From Novosphingobium olei (GTDB lineage Bacteria; Pseudomonadota; Alphaproteobacteria; Sphingomonadales; Sphingomonadaceae), in NCBI RefSeq assembly GCF_012927405.1, contig NZ_JABBGM010000006.1, positions 204,894-268,893 of the forward strand: 64,000 nucleotides of DNA. Direction: 5' to 3'. The translations under genes were made by a program, and so were the position numbers. This document shows, one piece after another, positions 46,353 through 55,635 of the stretch. The first letter of the stretch is position 1. Every line of letters begins with the position of its first letter. The notes beneath the pieces are model-generated. The model had not been told where the DNA came from. It saw nothing but the letters and a program-made list of their open reading frames with translations, and made no database searches.

Positions 46353-46586
46353 ATGCCATGGACATACCGCATCGTAGATCACGGAGAGCATTTCGTGCTC
46401 CATGAGGTGGAACTTGACGATGAAGGGCATGTGCGGGACTGGCTGCGTCGCTCGATCGACTTTGCTTGCGATCGTGATTGCAGTCCCGGCGGCATCGTCT
46501 CTCTGCTCGAGGACGCGCTGAAGGAAGCGCGGCGCGCGCCGGTGCTCAAGCTCACCAAGGATGGCGCGCTGGTCGAACCGGCCTGA
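46353..46586 (+). CDS. Small hypothetical protein
   Basis: 77-residue protein starting MPWTYRIVDHGEHFVLHEVE. An in-frame upstream start at 46278 adds 25 residues without family-like character; ATG 46353 has AGGA about 10 nt upstream. Sequence is acidic in the middle (VELDDEGHVRDWLRRSIDFA) and ends in KLTKDGALVEPA. I do not recognise the family. Convergent with the next gene. Confidence 0.6.
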   Translation: MPWTYRIVDHGEHFVLHEVELDDEGHVRDWLRRSIDFACDRDCSPGGIVSLLEDALKEARRAPVLKLTKDGALVEPA

Positions 46587-46594
46587 ACGCGCGC

Positions 46595-46885
46595 CTAAAG
46601 CGCCAGCAGGGCAATCGCCGCCAGCTGGTCCTTGCTGAAGCCATCGGCCATCAGCGCATCGACCACCGATTGTGGGGTCGGCCGGCCACGGCGCGAGCGA
46701 CAGACGAAGACGTCGAGCGGGGCCGCCGCGTCGCGTTCATCGGCGTGTGCTTTCCGGCCTAGTACGCGCGAGAGAAATCCCGGTCGCGTGCGGCAGTCGG
46801 CCTCGCCCATCGCCAGCATCGCCTGGCGGACACGGTGCCATTCGGGCTGGGCGAGGTGCGGCCATTGGGGTGAGGCAGGCGTCAT
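46595..46885 (-). CDS. Small hypothetical protein
   Basis: 96-residue protein beginning MTPASPQWPHLAQPEWHRVR and ending SKDQLAAIALLAL. It has a basic centre (RVLGRKAHADERD) and no signal or membrane segment. Coding potential is supported by codon-third-position GC and by its neat fit between two convergent or divergent neighbours, but no domain is recognised. No clear ribosome site. Confidence 0.5.
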   Translation of the reverse strand: MTPASPQWPHLAQPEWHRVRQAMLAMGEADCRTRPGFLSRVLGRKAHADERDAAAPLDVFVCRSRRGRPTPQSVVDALMADGFSKDQLAAIALLAL

Positions 46886-46957
46886 GGCATGGATCCGCGT
46901 GCAGGAGGGTGGAGGGCGCCTGTTGGGACGCCCCCCGGATGTGTCGGCCAGACGGGA

Positions 46958-47656
46958 TCAGGCCGCGTCGACCAATACGATCTCGCTGTCTTCGAGCGCT
47001 GTGACGCGCAGCACTTCGAGATCGCTGATCGCCGCGCCGTCGCGGGCGTTCACGGTCACTTCGTCGATCCGCACCTTGCCGGTGGCGGGGACGAGGTAGC
47101 CCTTGCGCGCCGCGCCGAGCGGATATTCAGCGGTATCGCCCGCCTTCAGCGAAGCGGCGACGACCCGCGCGTCGGTGCGGATCGGCAGGGCATCGCCATC
47201 GCCTTCATAGCCCGAGGCCAGCGTGACGAACTGCCCGGTGCGATCGCCCTTGGGGAAGGGGCGCGAACCCCAGCTCGGCTGTTCGCCCTGGCGCGTCGGG
47301 ATGATCCAGATCTGGAAGATCTTCGTGATCACATCCTCCATGTTGTATTCCGAATGGCGGATGCCGGTGCCTGCGCTCATCACCTGGACGTCGCCCGCTT
47401 CGGTGCGGCCCTGGTTGCCCAGGTTGTCCTGGTGGGTGATCGCGCCTTCGCGGACGTAGGTGACGATCTCCATGTCGCGGTGGGGGTGCGGCGGGAAGCC
47501 GGTCTTGGGCGCAATGGTATCGTCGTTCCACACGCGCAGGTTGCCCCAGTGGACGCGGGCCGGATCGTGATAGCCCGCGAACGAGAAGTGGTGCTTGGCA
47601 TCGAGCCAGCCGTGGTTTTCGCCGCCAAGGCTGTCAAAGGGTCGAAGTTCGATCAT
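46958..47656 (-). CDS. Pirin-family protein
   Basis: 232-residue bicupin. The pirin N-terminal metal site is clear in FPPHPHRDMEIVTYVREG, with a third His in GTGIRHSEYN; DVQVMSAGTG is the following strand. Length fits the YhaK/quercetinase-like bacterial pirins. The gene is divergent from a LysR regulator, a common arrangement for this family. Possible quercetinase-type or redox-sensing activity; the physiological role is unknown. It begins at the ATG at 47656. Confidence 0.93.
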   Translation of the reverse strand: MIELRPFDSLGGENHGWLDAKHHFSFAGYHDPARVHWGNLRVWNDDTIAPKTGFPPHPHRDMEIVTYVREGAITHQDNLGNQGRTEAGDVQVMSAGTGIRHSEYNMEDVITKIFQIWIIPTRQGEQPSWGSRPFPKGDRTGQFVTLASGYEGDGDALPIRTDARVVAASLKAGDTAEYPLGAARKGYLVPATGKVRIDEVTVNARDGAAISDLEVLRVTALEDSEIVLVDAA

Positions 47657-47780
47657 CGGTGGTCTCCGGCGGGAAGCGGGCGGAAGCGCCTTGCTTCGTT
47701 GAACCCCAGATAGGCCTTGCGCGCATTTCTGATCAGGGGGATAAAATGATGCGAAATGTTCGATAAAGTGGAACGATCTG

Positions 47781-48701
47781 ATGGCCAATCCCGGCACGCC
47801 GACCTTTGACCAGCTCCGCATCTTCCTGGCCATCGTCGATACCGGCAGCTTTGCCGCGGCGGGGCGCAAGCTCAACCGCGCGGTATCGGTGATCAGCTAC
47901 GGCATCGCCAACCTCGAAGCGCAGCTTGGCGTCATGCTGTTCGACCGCGAAGGCACGCGCAAGCCGACGCTGACCACGGCGGGACGATCGCTGCTGGCCG
48001 AGGCGCGGGCGATCGCGGCGGGGTTCGATGGCCTGCGCGCGAAAGTGAAGGGCCTGCTCGACGGGCTGGAGGCCGAGATCGACGTGGCGGTCGACGTGAT
48101 GGTGCCGTCCGATCGCCTGGGCAAAGTGCTGCGCGAATTCGCCCGGGCCTTCCCCACCGTGCAGCTGCGCCTCCATGTCGAAGCGCTCGGCGCGGTGACC
48201 GCCATGGTGCTCGACGGCAAGGCGACGGTGGGCATTTCCGGCCCGATCACCGAAGGGGTCGAACGGATCGCCGCAGGGCAGGCGCTGATGGTGCCGGTGG
48301 CGGCGCCGGACCACCCGCTCGCCCGGATGGATCCGATCCCGGCCGGTGCCGCCCGCGATTACACGCAGCTCGTCCTGTCCGACCGGTCGCGCTTTACCGA
48401 AGGGCGCGACTTTTCGGTGGTCAGCCCCAAGACCTGGCGTCTGGCCGATCTTTCGGCAAAACACGCGCTGCTGAAGGAAGGGATCGGTTGGGGCAACATG
48501 CCGATGCACATGGTGGAAGGCGATTTGCAATCGGGCGCGCTGGTCCGGCTGATCATGCCTGACAGCACCGAAGGGCTCTACGGGTTTTGGGGCATCTGGC
48601 GGCGCGACCTGCCGCCCGGACCCGCCGCGCAGTGGCTGCTCGACGAATTCATCGCCTCGACCGTGCTGTGCAAGTCGCACGAGGGCAAGCGGCCGGTCTG
48701 A
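47781..48701 (+). CDS. LysR-family regulator beside pirin
   Basis: 306-residue LysR protein with N-terminal helix-turn-helix (GSFAAAGRKLNRAVSVISYG, ANLEAQLGVMLFDREGTRKP) and an effector-binding domain. It is divergent from the pirin gene over a 124-nt region containing TGATCA and AT-rich sequence, so it most likely controls pirin and itself. The inducer is unknown. Confidence 0.92.
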   Translation: MANPGTPTFDQLRIFLAIVDTGSFAAAGRKLNRAVSVISYGIANLEAQLGVMLFDREGTRKPTLTTAGRSLLAEARAIAAGFDGLRAKVKGLLDGLEAEIDVAVDVMVPSDRLGKVLREFARAFPTVQLRLHVEALGAVTAMVLDGKATVGISGPITEGVERIAAGQALMVPVAAPDHPLARMDPIPAGAARDYTQLVLSDRSRFTEGRDFSVVSPKTWRLADLSAKHALLKEGIGWGNMPMHMVEGDLQSGALVRLIMPDSTEGLYGFWGIWRRDLPPGPAAQWLLDEFIASTVLCKSHEGKRPV

Positions 48702-49672
48702 AGCGCGCGCTGCCTGCGCATGAGAAAGCATCCGGCGGCGAGCCCGGACGATAACGCCTTTGGGAAGTGTACGGACCTGCGCGACCGGCGCGGGCGCCAT
48801 GCGTGGCGCTGCGCGTGGAGGGCAAGAGGAACGCTGTGGCGAGTGGCCGGCGGGGCGTTGGCTATCCCGGATCGGCTCAGCCTGAATTCGGACGGGGGCT
48901 CGAAACCCGGGCGGCGGCTCGCAAGGCGGCCCGGTCCGTAGCGATAAGTCCCGCGAGGATAAGTTCCGGGATTGGTCGCGGCCGCATGAAGGGCCGGACC
49001 GGACTGGAACCGGACTCGCAAGAGCGCATACACGCGGTTGAACTACCGCACCACATCCGCCCGTCCGTTGCAGTGGCATTGGGTTGCCCTGAGGGACTTG
49101 GGGCTTAACGCCCTCTCTGCCGTATCCCCCGAGAGGAATGCGGCTCCCGCAGCGCCGACCCGCGCCGGTCGCGTCGGGCCTTTCCCTGCGTGGAGATTGG
49201 CCCGAAGGAGCGAAGAGCAAGCCGGCCATGCCGCTCCCGGTCCGTGGGCGGGCATATAACCTATATGGTACGTTTTGTCAAGGTTGGGTAGGAAGAGACA
49301 GATGCGAGGGGGTCACCCCCTCGCGCTCCCGGGAGGTCTTCCGACGCTAGGCCAGCGCTTTGGGGGGGTGTTGGGTGCTGTCTCGCTGTTGCGCCTGAAA
49401 GAACAAGGGCGGCCCTTCGACAGGCTCAGGGCAGGCGGTGTGGGGGGAGGGGGTGTGGTCTGCTTCCGGGCTCGTCATGCCAGCGTAGGCTGGCATCGCT
49501 GGCGGTTTGCGGAACGGTTGGGAAGCGCTTGGCGGCCAGCGATCCCAGCCTTCGCTGGGATGACACTATGGGCGGAGGTCGGCGCCACGCTTACCCCCGC
49601 CCATCCTGAGCTTGTCGAAGGATCGCTCTCTTCTTTGGACAGGTCCTCTACCCTCCGCTGGGCAAATGTTGC
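48702..49672. other. Long gene-free stretch (repeats only)
   Basis: About 970 nt without a credible gene between LysR and the GNAT gene. Apart from the mirrored palindromes at 49414-49621 it holds a sequence near 48991-49065 that looks loosely like a decayed tRNA on the minus strand (GGTAGTTCAA and GGTTCCAGTCC pieces) but does not fold fully. Several open frames here have scattered composition and no recognisable protein. Confidence 0.55.
49414..49621. repeat. Mirrored palindromic repeat cluster (REP/BIME-like)
   Basis: Outer pair: CCTTCGACAGGCTCAGG (49414-49430) and CCTGAGCTTGTCGAAGG (49605-49621), inverted copies matching at 16 of 17 bases. Inner pair: hairpin ATGCCAGC-GTAG-GCTGGCAT (49477-49496) and hairpin ATCCCAGC-CTTC-GCTGGGAT (49542-49561). 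These resemble the dispersed extragenic palindromes of sphingomonads. The mirror order A-B-B'-A' is like a composite element. They may act as mRNA stabilisers or be products of a REP-associated transposase elsewhere. Confidence 0.75.
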
Positions 49673-50329
49673 ATGGCGCTGCACATGATCGTGCCTGACC
49701 ATACTCAACCGCTGGCGTCCGGCTATCACGCCGTGGCGCCGGGAGATCTTGCCTGCGTGGTGACCGCGCTCGAGATGCGGGCGCCGCCCGAGGGATTGCG
49801 GCGTCTGGTGCCCGAGCCGGAGGTGCCGTTGCAACTCGTGCGGTGGAAAGCGGCGGCGCCGGCGAAGTACCGGATGCTCTATGCCCGGGTCGGGTCGCCG
49901 TGGATCTGGTGGTCGCGCCTGGCGAAAAGCGACGAGGAGCTGACCGCGATCATTCACGATCCGCAGGTGCAGGTCTTTGCCGTGGCCGACCGCGCGGGTG
50001 TCGAGGTCGGCATGCTCGAGCTTGATTTCCGGGTGGCGGGCGAATGCGAGATCGCTTTCTTCGGGCTGGTCAAGGGTGCGACGGGCAAGGGGCTGGGCAA
50101 GTGGCTGATGCGCCGCGCGCTGCAGCTGGCCTGGGCATCGGGCGTGGAACGGGTGTGGGTGCACACCTGCACGCTCGACGGGCCGCAGGCGCTGCCGTTC
50201 TACATGGGGCAGGGGTTCGTGCCCTTCGCCCGCTATGTCGAGATCTTCCCCGATCCGCGCCTTGCCGGCGTGCTGCCCGAAGACAGCGCGCCGCAGCAGC
50301 CGGTGCTCAGGCCCGTGCCGGTGGCCTGA
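49673..50329 (+). CDS. GNAT-family N-acetyltransferase
   Basis: 218-residue protein. The acetyl-CoA loop is in FFGLVKGATGKGLGKWLMRR (residues 124-143) and the following block ALPFYMGQGFVPF matches GNAT motif B. The N-terminal 80 residues are of unclear structure. Starts at 49673 or 49685 are both possible. Target unknown. Its end overlaps the convergent GT87-like gene by 23 nt. Confidence 0.82.
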   Translation: MALHMIVPDHTQPLASGYHAVAPGDLACVVTALEMRAPPEGLRRLVPEPEVPLQLVRWKAAAPAKYRMLYARVGSPWIWWSRLAKSDEELTAIIHDPQVQVFAVADRAGVEVGMLELDFRVAGECEIAFFGLVKGATGKGLGKWLMRRALQLAWASGVERVWVHTCTLDGPQALPFYMGQGFVPFARYVEIFPDPRLAGVLPEDSAPQQPVLRPVPVA

Positions 50330-51509
50330 CGCCGCGCCGCCAGACCATCCAGACCAGCGCCGCAGAGGCGAGCGGCATCAGGTTGAGGTGCAGTGGCAGC
50401 GCCGCCGCGCGCGTGGCGAGAGGGGCGAGCCATAGCGCGACGAGCGCGAGCTTTTCCCACGGCCGCCAGCCTTCGCGCCGTGCTTCGCCCACCAGCCAGA
50501 ACACCGGCAGGGCGAGGAAGGCGAGATCGTAGGAGAAGAGGTAAGGCGAGGCTAGCGCGGTGGCGGCGAGCAGCATGGCCCCGGCGGCGCGATCGTCCCT
50601 GGCGTGACGCCAGTACAGGCAGGTGAGCGCGCCGGTCGCAATGGTGACGAAGCCCTGCCCGACAAGCGCGGTGGTGGCGTCGAAATGGTAGCGAAGGCCG
50701 GCATAGACGGTCGCCATGCGCAGGAAGAACGGGCCGCTGTCATCGGCCATCAGCGTGGCGCTGGCCTTGAAGCTTTCGGGATAGGCGAGCCAGGTGACGC
50801 TGCCGAATACCAGCCAGCTGGCCAGGCACAGCGCGATGGCGCTCGCGGCGGCAGCGGCAAAGGCGCTCCATTTGCGCCCGGCGGCGAGCCAGAACGGCAC
50901 CAGCAGCGCAAGGTGCGGCTTGACGATAAGTGCGCCCAGCAGCGCGCCCGCCAGCAGCGGACGGCGCGGCAGGGCGAGGCAGCCGCCGATCAGCAGCAGC
51001 GCGGTGAGGAAGCCGTTCTGCGCATGGCTCGCCGCGAGATAGGCGCCGGGAAAGGCGAGCACGGCGATGGGCGCTTCGGGCAGCAGGCGTCGGCAGAGCA
51101 GGAACCAGGCGGCCCAGCCCGCGATCACCCATGCCACCCAGGCGCTGGCATAGGGCAGCAGGCCGAGCGGCGCGGCGACGAACAGGTAGGGCGGCGGATT
51201 GACGAAGACGACGAGCTGCCCGGTGCCCGAAAGCGCCTGCACCGCCTGTTCGGCGGCGATATCGTAAACCCGGGCAGGCGTGCCCGCCACAACGAGTTTG
51301 CCCGCGCCCCAGAAGGCGAGGAAATCGCTGCCGATATGGCCGGTCGCCTCGACATAGACCTTGGCGAGCATCGGCAGGTAGGCGAGCGCGATCATCAGGC
51401 CATAGGCGCGCACCCGGCCAAGGTTCAGGAACGCAAGCGAGCGCAGCGCGGCCAGGGGTGCGGCGGACGGCGCGGCGGGCTGGGCAGGGATGGCACGGGG
51501 TGACGTCAA
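50307..51509 (-). CDS. GT87-like polytopic membrane protein
   Basis: About 400 residues with roughly ten hydrophobic segments and the GT-C type arrangement: early Asp-containing loop GSDFLAFWGAGKLVVAG, then VVFVNPPPYLFVAAPLGLLP, and GALIVKPHLALLVPFWLAAG. This matches glycosyltransferase family 87/DUF2029, which uses polyprenyl-phosphate sugars to build envelope glycans. The TTG at 51509 is only a tentative start. Divergent from rel by about 120 nt. Confidence 0.8.
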   Translation of the reverse strand: MTSPRAIPAQPAAPSAAPLAALRSLAFLNLGRVRAYGLMIALAYLPMLAKVYVEATGHIGSDFLAFWGAGKLVVAGTPARVYDIAAEQAVQALSGTGQLVVFVNPPPYLFVAAPLGLLPYASAWVAWVIAGWAAWFLLCRRLLPEAPIAVLAFPGAYLAASHAQNGFLTALLLIGGCLALPRRPLLAGALLGALIVKPHLALLVPFWLAAGRKWSAFAAAAASAIALCLASWLVFGSVTWLAYPESFKASATLMADDSGPFFLRMATVYAGLRYHFDATTALVGQGFVTIATGALTCLYWRHARDDRAAGAMLLAATALASPYLFSYDLAFLALPVFWLVGEARREGWRPWEKLALVALWLAPLATRAAALPLHLNLMPLASAALVWMVWRRGVRPPARA

Positions 51510-51627
51510 GGATCGCTCTGGATTGCCGCTGGTTGCCGGCGTTTATGGCAAACAAGGGGTAAACAAAGCCTTTTGCCCGCCTTTTCCCTTGCGGAAGCGG
51601 GGGCTTTGCCTCCATTTTAAGGGCCAG

Positions 51628-53718
51628 ATGCTCCGTCAGTACGAACTTGTCGAACGTGTGCTCGCCTATGCTCCCGATGCGGACGAGGCGATGCTGAACC
51701 GCGCCTATGTCTACACCGTGCAGAAGCACGGCACCCAGAAGCGCGCTTCGGGGGACCCCTACTTCTCGCATCCGGTCGAGGTCGCGGGCCTCATGACCGA
51801 GCTGAAGCTTGACCAGGAAACCATTGTAACCGCGCTGCTTCACGACACCGTCGAAGACACGCTCGCGACCACCGACGAGATCGAGCGGCTGTTCGGCGGC
51901 GATGTCGCGCGACTGGTCGACGGGGTGACCAAGCTCTCCAAGATCGAGACGATGACGGAGAACGAGCGCGCGGCCGAGAACCTGCGCAAGTTCCTGCTGG
52001 CGATGAGCGAGGACTTGCGCGTGCTGCTGGTCAAGCTGGCCGACCGGCTGCACAACATGCGCACGCTGCACTTCATCAAGAGCGAGGACAAGCGCCGGCG
52101 CATCGCGCGCGAGACTATGGATATCTACGCGCCGCTGGCCGAGCGCGTGGGCATGTACGAATACATGCGCGAGATGCAGCTGCTGGCGTTCGAGCAGCTG
52201 GAGCCCGAAGCCTATGCCACGATCACTGGCCGGCTCGCCGCGATCCGCAGTGAGGAAGGCGCGCAGGTTGACGCCATTGCCCTGCAGATCAAGCAGGTGC
52301 TGGCCGAAGCTGGCATGAAGGTTGAAGTTTCGGGACGCGAAAAGCACCCCTATTCGATCTGGAAGAAGATGGCCGAACGGCACGTCAGCTTCGAACAGAT
52401 CACCGACATCATGGCGTTCCGGGTGCTGACCGACAGCGAGGACGATTGCTACAAGGCGCTGGGCGTGCTCCACCGGGCCTGGCAGATGATCCCCGGGCGG
52501 TTCAAGGACTATATCTCCACGCCGAAGATGAACGGCTACCGTTCGCTGCACACCGCGCTGATCTACAGCAATGCGATGCGCGTGGAAGTTCAGATAAAGA
52601 CGAAGGAGATGCACCGGCTCAACGAGTACGGGCTCGCCGCGCACTGGGCCTACAAGCAGGGCGGGCGGCCCGATGGGCAGGTGGGCTGGCTGCGCGACCT
52701 GGTCGAGATCCTCGATGCGAGCCACGATGCCGAGGAACTGCTCGAGAATACCAAGATGGCGATCTACCAGGATCGCATCTTCGCCTTCACCCCCAAGGGC
52801 GCGCTGTTCCAGCTGCCCAAGGGCGCGACGCCGATCGACTTCGCCTTTGCCGTGCACACCAACCTGGGCGCGCAGGCGGTGGGGGCGAAGATCAACGGCC
52901 GCCACGTGCCATTGCGCACCGCGATCGCCAATGGCGACGTGGTCGAGATCATCAAGAGCCGCAATTCCGAGCCGCAATTGTCGTGGCTGGGCTTCGTCGT
53001 CACGGGGAAGGCGCGCGCCGCGATCCGCCGCTTCGTGCGCCAGAAGGAGCGCGCCGAGATCGCCGCGATCGGGCGCAAGCTCTATGAGGAGATTGCCGAG
53101 CGGCTGCCTTCGAAGATCGGCAAGAAGGCGCTGGCCGATGCGGTGAAGCGGCTGAAGCTGGCTTCGGAAGAGGACCTGATGGTCGCCATCGGTTCGGCCA
53201 AGCTGGATGACCGCGCGGTGATGGAAGCGCTGGTGCCGGGCAGCGCGGCGAACCTGCCGGCGAGCGAGGAATGGCCCAAGCAGCAGCGCGCCATCGCCGT
53301 GCGCGGGCTGACCCCGGGCATGGCGTTCCAGCTGGCCGAATGCTGCCACCCGGTGCCGGGCGACCGCATCGTCGGCCTGCGCCGGCCGGGGCGCGGCGTG
53401 GAGGTCCATGCGATCGACTGCATGAGCCTGGCCGACGGGGTCGATGCCGACTGGATCGACCTTAGCTGGGATGCGCGCACCGACGGCGCGATCGGCCGCC
53501 TGCGCGCCGAGCTGTACAACCGCCCGGGCACGCTGGCCGAAATGGCCGGCATCTTCGCCAAGAACCACGCTAACGTCGTCAACCTGGAGATGACGCAGCG
53601 CGAAAATCCGTTTCATACCTATGAGGTAGACCTGGAAGTTCGCGATCTGGCGCACCTGACGCGGATCATCAGCGCGCTGCGCGCCAGCGACGCCGTGGCG
53701 CAGGCCGAGCGAATTTGA
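51628..53718 (+). CDS. rel: Bifunctional (p)ppGpp synthetase/hydrolase Rel
   Basis: 696-residue cytoplasmic stringent-response enzyme. The HD hydrolase is intact (YFSHPVEVA, ALLHDTVEDT). The synthetase has RFKDYISTPKMNGYRSLHT near residues 290-308; RxKD is the charge signature of Mn-dependent bifunctional Rel/SpoT, not RelA. A TGS domain follows (residues 384-445) and an ACT domain closes the chain. The start ATG 51628 is preceded by GGGCC and the AT-rich promoter region. As the only rel-type gene expected in sphingomonads it should control both synthesis and degradation. Confidence 0.97.
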   Translation: MLRQYELVERVLAYAPDADEAMLNRAYVYTVQKHGTQKRASGDPYFSHPVEVAGLMTELKLDQETIVTALLHDTVEDTLATTDEIERLFGGDVARLVDGVTKLSKIETMTENERAAENLRKFLLAMSEDLRVLLVKLADRLHNMRTLHFIKSEDKRRRIARETMDIYAPLAERVGMYEYMREMQLLAFEQLEPEAYATITGRLAAIRSEEGAQVDAIALQIKQVLAEAGMKVEVSGREKHPYSIWKKMAERHVSFEQITDIMAFRVLTDSEDDCYKALGVLHRAWQMIPGRFKDYISTPKMNGYRSLHTALIYSNAMRVEVQIKTKEMHRLNEYGLAAHWAYKQGGRPDGQVGWLRDLVEILDASHDAEELLENTKMAIYQDRIFAFTPKGALFQLPKGATPIDFAFAVHTNLGAQAVGAKINGRHVPLRTAIANGDVVEIIKSRNSEPQLSWLGFVVTGKARAAIRRFVRQKERAEIAAIGRKLYEEIAERLPSKIGKKALADAVKRLKLASEEDLMVAIGSAKLDDRAVMEALVPGSAANLPASEEWPKQQRAIAVRGLTPGMAFQLAECCHPVPGDRIVGLRRPGRGVEVHAIDCMSLADGVDADWIDLSWDARTDGAIGRLRAELYNRPGTLAEMAGIFAKNHANVVNLEMTQRENPFHTYEVDLEVRDLAHLTRIISALRASDAVAQAERI

Positions 53719-53734
53719 CGCGGCGCGCTGCGGC

Positions 53735-54049
53735 TTAGATCCGCAGCGTCAAAGGCACGGGCGCGCCTTCGGCAAGCGCTTCGGCGCGGCGCACGGCGGC
53801 CTTGATCGGCACGATCCAGCCGGTGTCCTTCGACGGGAAGGCCGAAGTCGACCAGCGGCTTTCGCCCACCTCGATTGCGACCTTGACCGAGCCCCAGCCG
53901 GCGCGGCGGCCGGTTTCGAGCCGGCGCATCAGCGCGGTGGCGCTGAGCGCTTCACCCGCCGCGCCGTCGATGGTGACGAAGAACCAGTCACCGCCGTTGC
54001 CGCCGGTCCAGCGCCACAGCGGCGGCGACAATGCATGCAGTTCGTCCAT
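53735..54049 (-). CDS. DUF1905 protein
   Basis: 104-residue protein starting MDELHALSPPLWRWTGGNGG. The DUF1905 strand-helix pattern is seen in WFFVTIDGAAGEALSATALM, GWGSVKVAIEVGESRWSTS and TGWIVPIKAAVRRAEALAEG. It lies 11 nt downstream of the cyclophilin gene on the same strand, and may be co-transcribed. Function unknown. Confidence 0.82.
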   Translation of the reverse strand: MDELHALSPPLWRWTGGNGGDWFFVTIDGAAGEALSATALMRRLETGRRAGWGSVKVAIEVGESRWSTSAFPSKDTGWIVPIKAAVRRAEALAEGAPVPLTLRI

Positions 54050-54060
54050 GGCAGGCAGGT

Positions 54061-54990
54061 TCACGGCACGCGGCGGACGGGGACGGGGATATTGCAGATG
54101 TCGGCGCCGCCCGCCGGGCGGATGTAGAACGGATCGCGCCGGTTGGCGCGCGCATCGGCATAGCGGGCGAAACTGGCGCTTTCCGTAGAGAGGTACTGAT
54201 AGCGCGGCAGATCGGGCACGTCGGTGCCGAGGCGGATGGCGCGGATGGGGGTGCGTTCGGCGGCGGTCTTGTAGAAGCCGAGATCGCCCGTGCCGCGCGG
54301 CAGGCTGGAGAGGTGCTCGATCCCTTCGATCACCCGGCCGACGACGGCGATGTTGCGATCGAGCTGGCGCGGCGCGTGCCCGATCACGGCGTAGAGTTCG
54401 GCGCCGGTACCGGTGTCTGGCGGCATGTTGCGGCCGACGCCGACGGTGCCGTAGCAGTGGACGGGCGCGACGCCACCCGGTGCATAGGAAACCGGCCATC
54501 CCAGTACGACGCCAGTCCCGGCAGCATAGGCGTCACGCTGGGCGTTGGCCCAGCCCTCCGGGGCGGCCTTGGCGGTGTACTGGTCCTGCGGCACCACCAG
54601 CAGCCCCTGCGGCAACGCCTTCGCCTTCGCGGCATCCTCGCCATCGGCATCGCCCCATTGCACGACGTAGTTGTCCTGCACGCGGTTGATGCTGGTGCCG
54701 TCCCACCAGCGCGCGGCGGCGAGCGTGCGGATGTTGCCGATCCACCCTTGCGAGAAGGGCGCCGGCAGCAGCTGGATCACCACCCGCCGGGGCTTGCCCG
54801 CCGCATCGGGGGCGAGGTCCATGACGAGCAGGTCGGCCGGCGCGATCGCGCTCCAGTCTGCGACGGGCGCCTGGCCAACGATTTCGAGCGGGGCGAGCGG
54901 CTTGGGCTCGCTAGCGGGCGCGGCGGCGGCGAGGGTCGGGGCGAGGGCGGCCAGCAGGGGCAGGGCGGCGGCAAGAAGCGGCTTGTGCAT
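54061..54990 (-). CDS. Cyclophilin-type peptidyl-prolyl isomerase, periplasmic
   Basis: 309-residue exported protein: signal peptide MHKPLLAAALPLLAALAPTL, then a cyclophilin fold with WWDGTSINRVQDNYVVQWGD (the usual HRV is NRV here, keeping the catalytic Arg), the GTVGVGRNMPPDTGTGAELY core and the VVGRVIEGIEHLSSLPRGTG end. There is an extra loop of some 45 residues between the first strands. The start at 54990 is chosen because the signal peptide begins there. Substrates are envelope proteins; the altered His is common in bacterial cyclophilins of this type. Confidence 0.86.
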   Translation of the reverse strand: MHKPLLAAALPLLAALAPTLAAAAPASEPKPLAPLEIVGQAPVADWSAIAPADLLVMDLAPDAAGKPRRVVIQLLPAPFSQGWIGNIRTLAAARWWDGTSINRVQDNYVVQWGDADGEDAAKAKALPQGLLVVPQDQYTAKAAPEGWANAQRDAYAAGTGVVLGWPVSYAPGGVAPVHCYGTVGVGRNMPPDTGTGAELYAVIGHAPRQLDRNIAVVGRVIEGIEHLSSLPRGTGDLGFYKTAAERTPIRAIRLGTDVPDLPRYQYLSTESASFARYADARANRRDPFYIRPAGGADICNIPVPVRRVP

Positions 54991-55118
54991 GAAACGCTTG
55001 TGCCAGCCTTCGCGCCCTTGCGAAAGCGCCGCCGTGCGGCTAGGGGCGCCGTTCCAGTGCGATTGGATGGTCGCCTGATTCACGGTCCGTGCAGGTCACG
55101 AACCGATCAGGCTCGTGC

Positions 55119-55209
55119 GGAGCGGTGGCCGAGTGGTCGAAGGCGCTCGCCTGGAAAGTGAGTATACGTCAAAAGCGTATCGAGGGTTCGAATCCCTCCC
55201 GCTCCGCCA
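55119..55209 (+). tRNA. tRNA-Ser(GGA)
   Basis: 91 nt including CCA. Acceptor arms GGAGCGG and CCGCTCC pair fully, the anticodon GGA is at 55153-55155, the long class II variable arm and T-arm GGGTTCGAATCCC are present. It reads UCC/UCU serine codons. Its last 14 nt form attL of the element that follows, so the tRNA is intact and reconstituted by the insertion. Confidence 0.97.
55196..55209 (+). repeat. attL core (tRNA-Ser 3' end)
   Basis: CTCCCGCTCCGCCA, the last 14 nt of the tRNA-Ser gene including CCA. Exact match to the right-hand copy; flanking bases differ on both sides. Confidence 0.85.
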
Positions 55210-55635
55210 CCGGCCATTGATTTTCCTGGATTAAATTCAAGCTATGCCGCCGGTTCCCATAACCGCTCCCCGATAGGCGCTGCGCTTGAGGCGAACGCCA
55301 GCGGCTGGATTCGCTCATTCGGCACGGGCCTCAACACTTTTTAACAGGGGCGGGGCTAGCGTCCGTCATGCTAATCGGGCAGCCATGCCGGTGCCAGCCG
55401 TGGAAGCTGGAAACCCATACACACACACACCGAACGCGACAAATCGCGGCTGGAAATGGCTGGATTGTGCGGGTTTCGAGCGGTGGCAGCTTCTCAGTCA
55501 AAAGTGACTTGTGATTTGGATATGACTGAAAGCGCGGAAAACCGGGCAATGCAGACCAATCAATATCGACTGGCTACAAATGTTGCCGATGGATTGCCCC
55601 CGCCATAGTATCGTGGACGCTACAGGGGGAATCAC
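55210..55635. other. Left end of element, gene-free
   Basis: About 425 nt that contain the left arm repeat, a short (AC)n run near 55419 and AT-rich promoter-like sequence before the exported protein. A 73-codon frame at 55286-55507 lacks a ribosome site and recognisable product. Confidence 0.5.
55253..55275 (+). repeat. Left arm-type repeat of the element
   Basis: 23 nt beginning GTTCCCA and ending TCCCCGATA; 20 of 23 bases match the copy at 63230-63252. Located 44 nt inside attL. Likely integrase or Xis arm-binding site. Confidence 0.72.

Noticed and set aside
48991..49065. tRNA-like pieces (GGTAGTTCAA, GGTTCCAGTCC) on the minus strand
   Set aside because: Acceptor and D-arm pairing fail in every register I tried; no complete cloverleaf or CCA.
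50740..53655. 971-codon leftward frame over rel
   Set aside because: Antisense of the conserved rel gene; no recognisable protein.
55419..55431. (AC)n run
   Set aside because: Too short to be more than a chance dinucleotide run.
55286..55507. 73-codon frame at the left end of the element
   Set aside because: No ribosome site, no domain, and it contains a short AC repeat.
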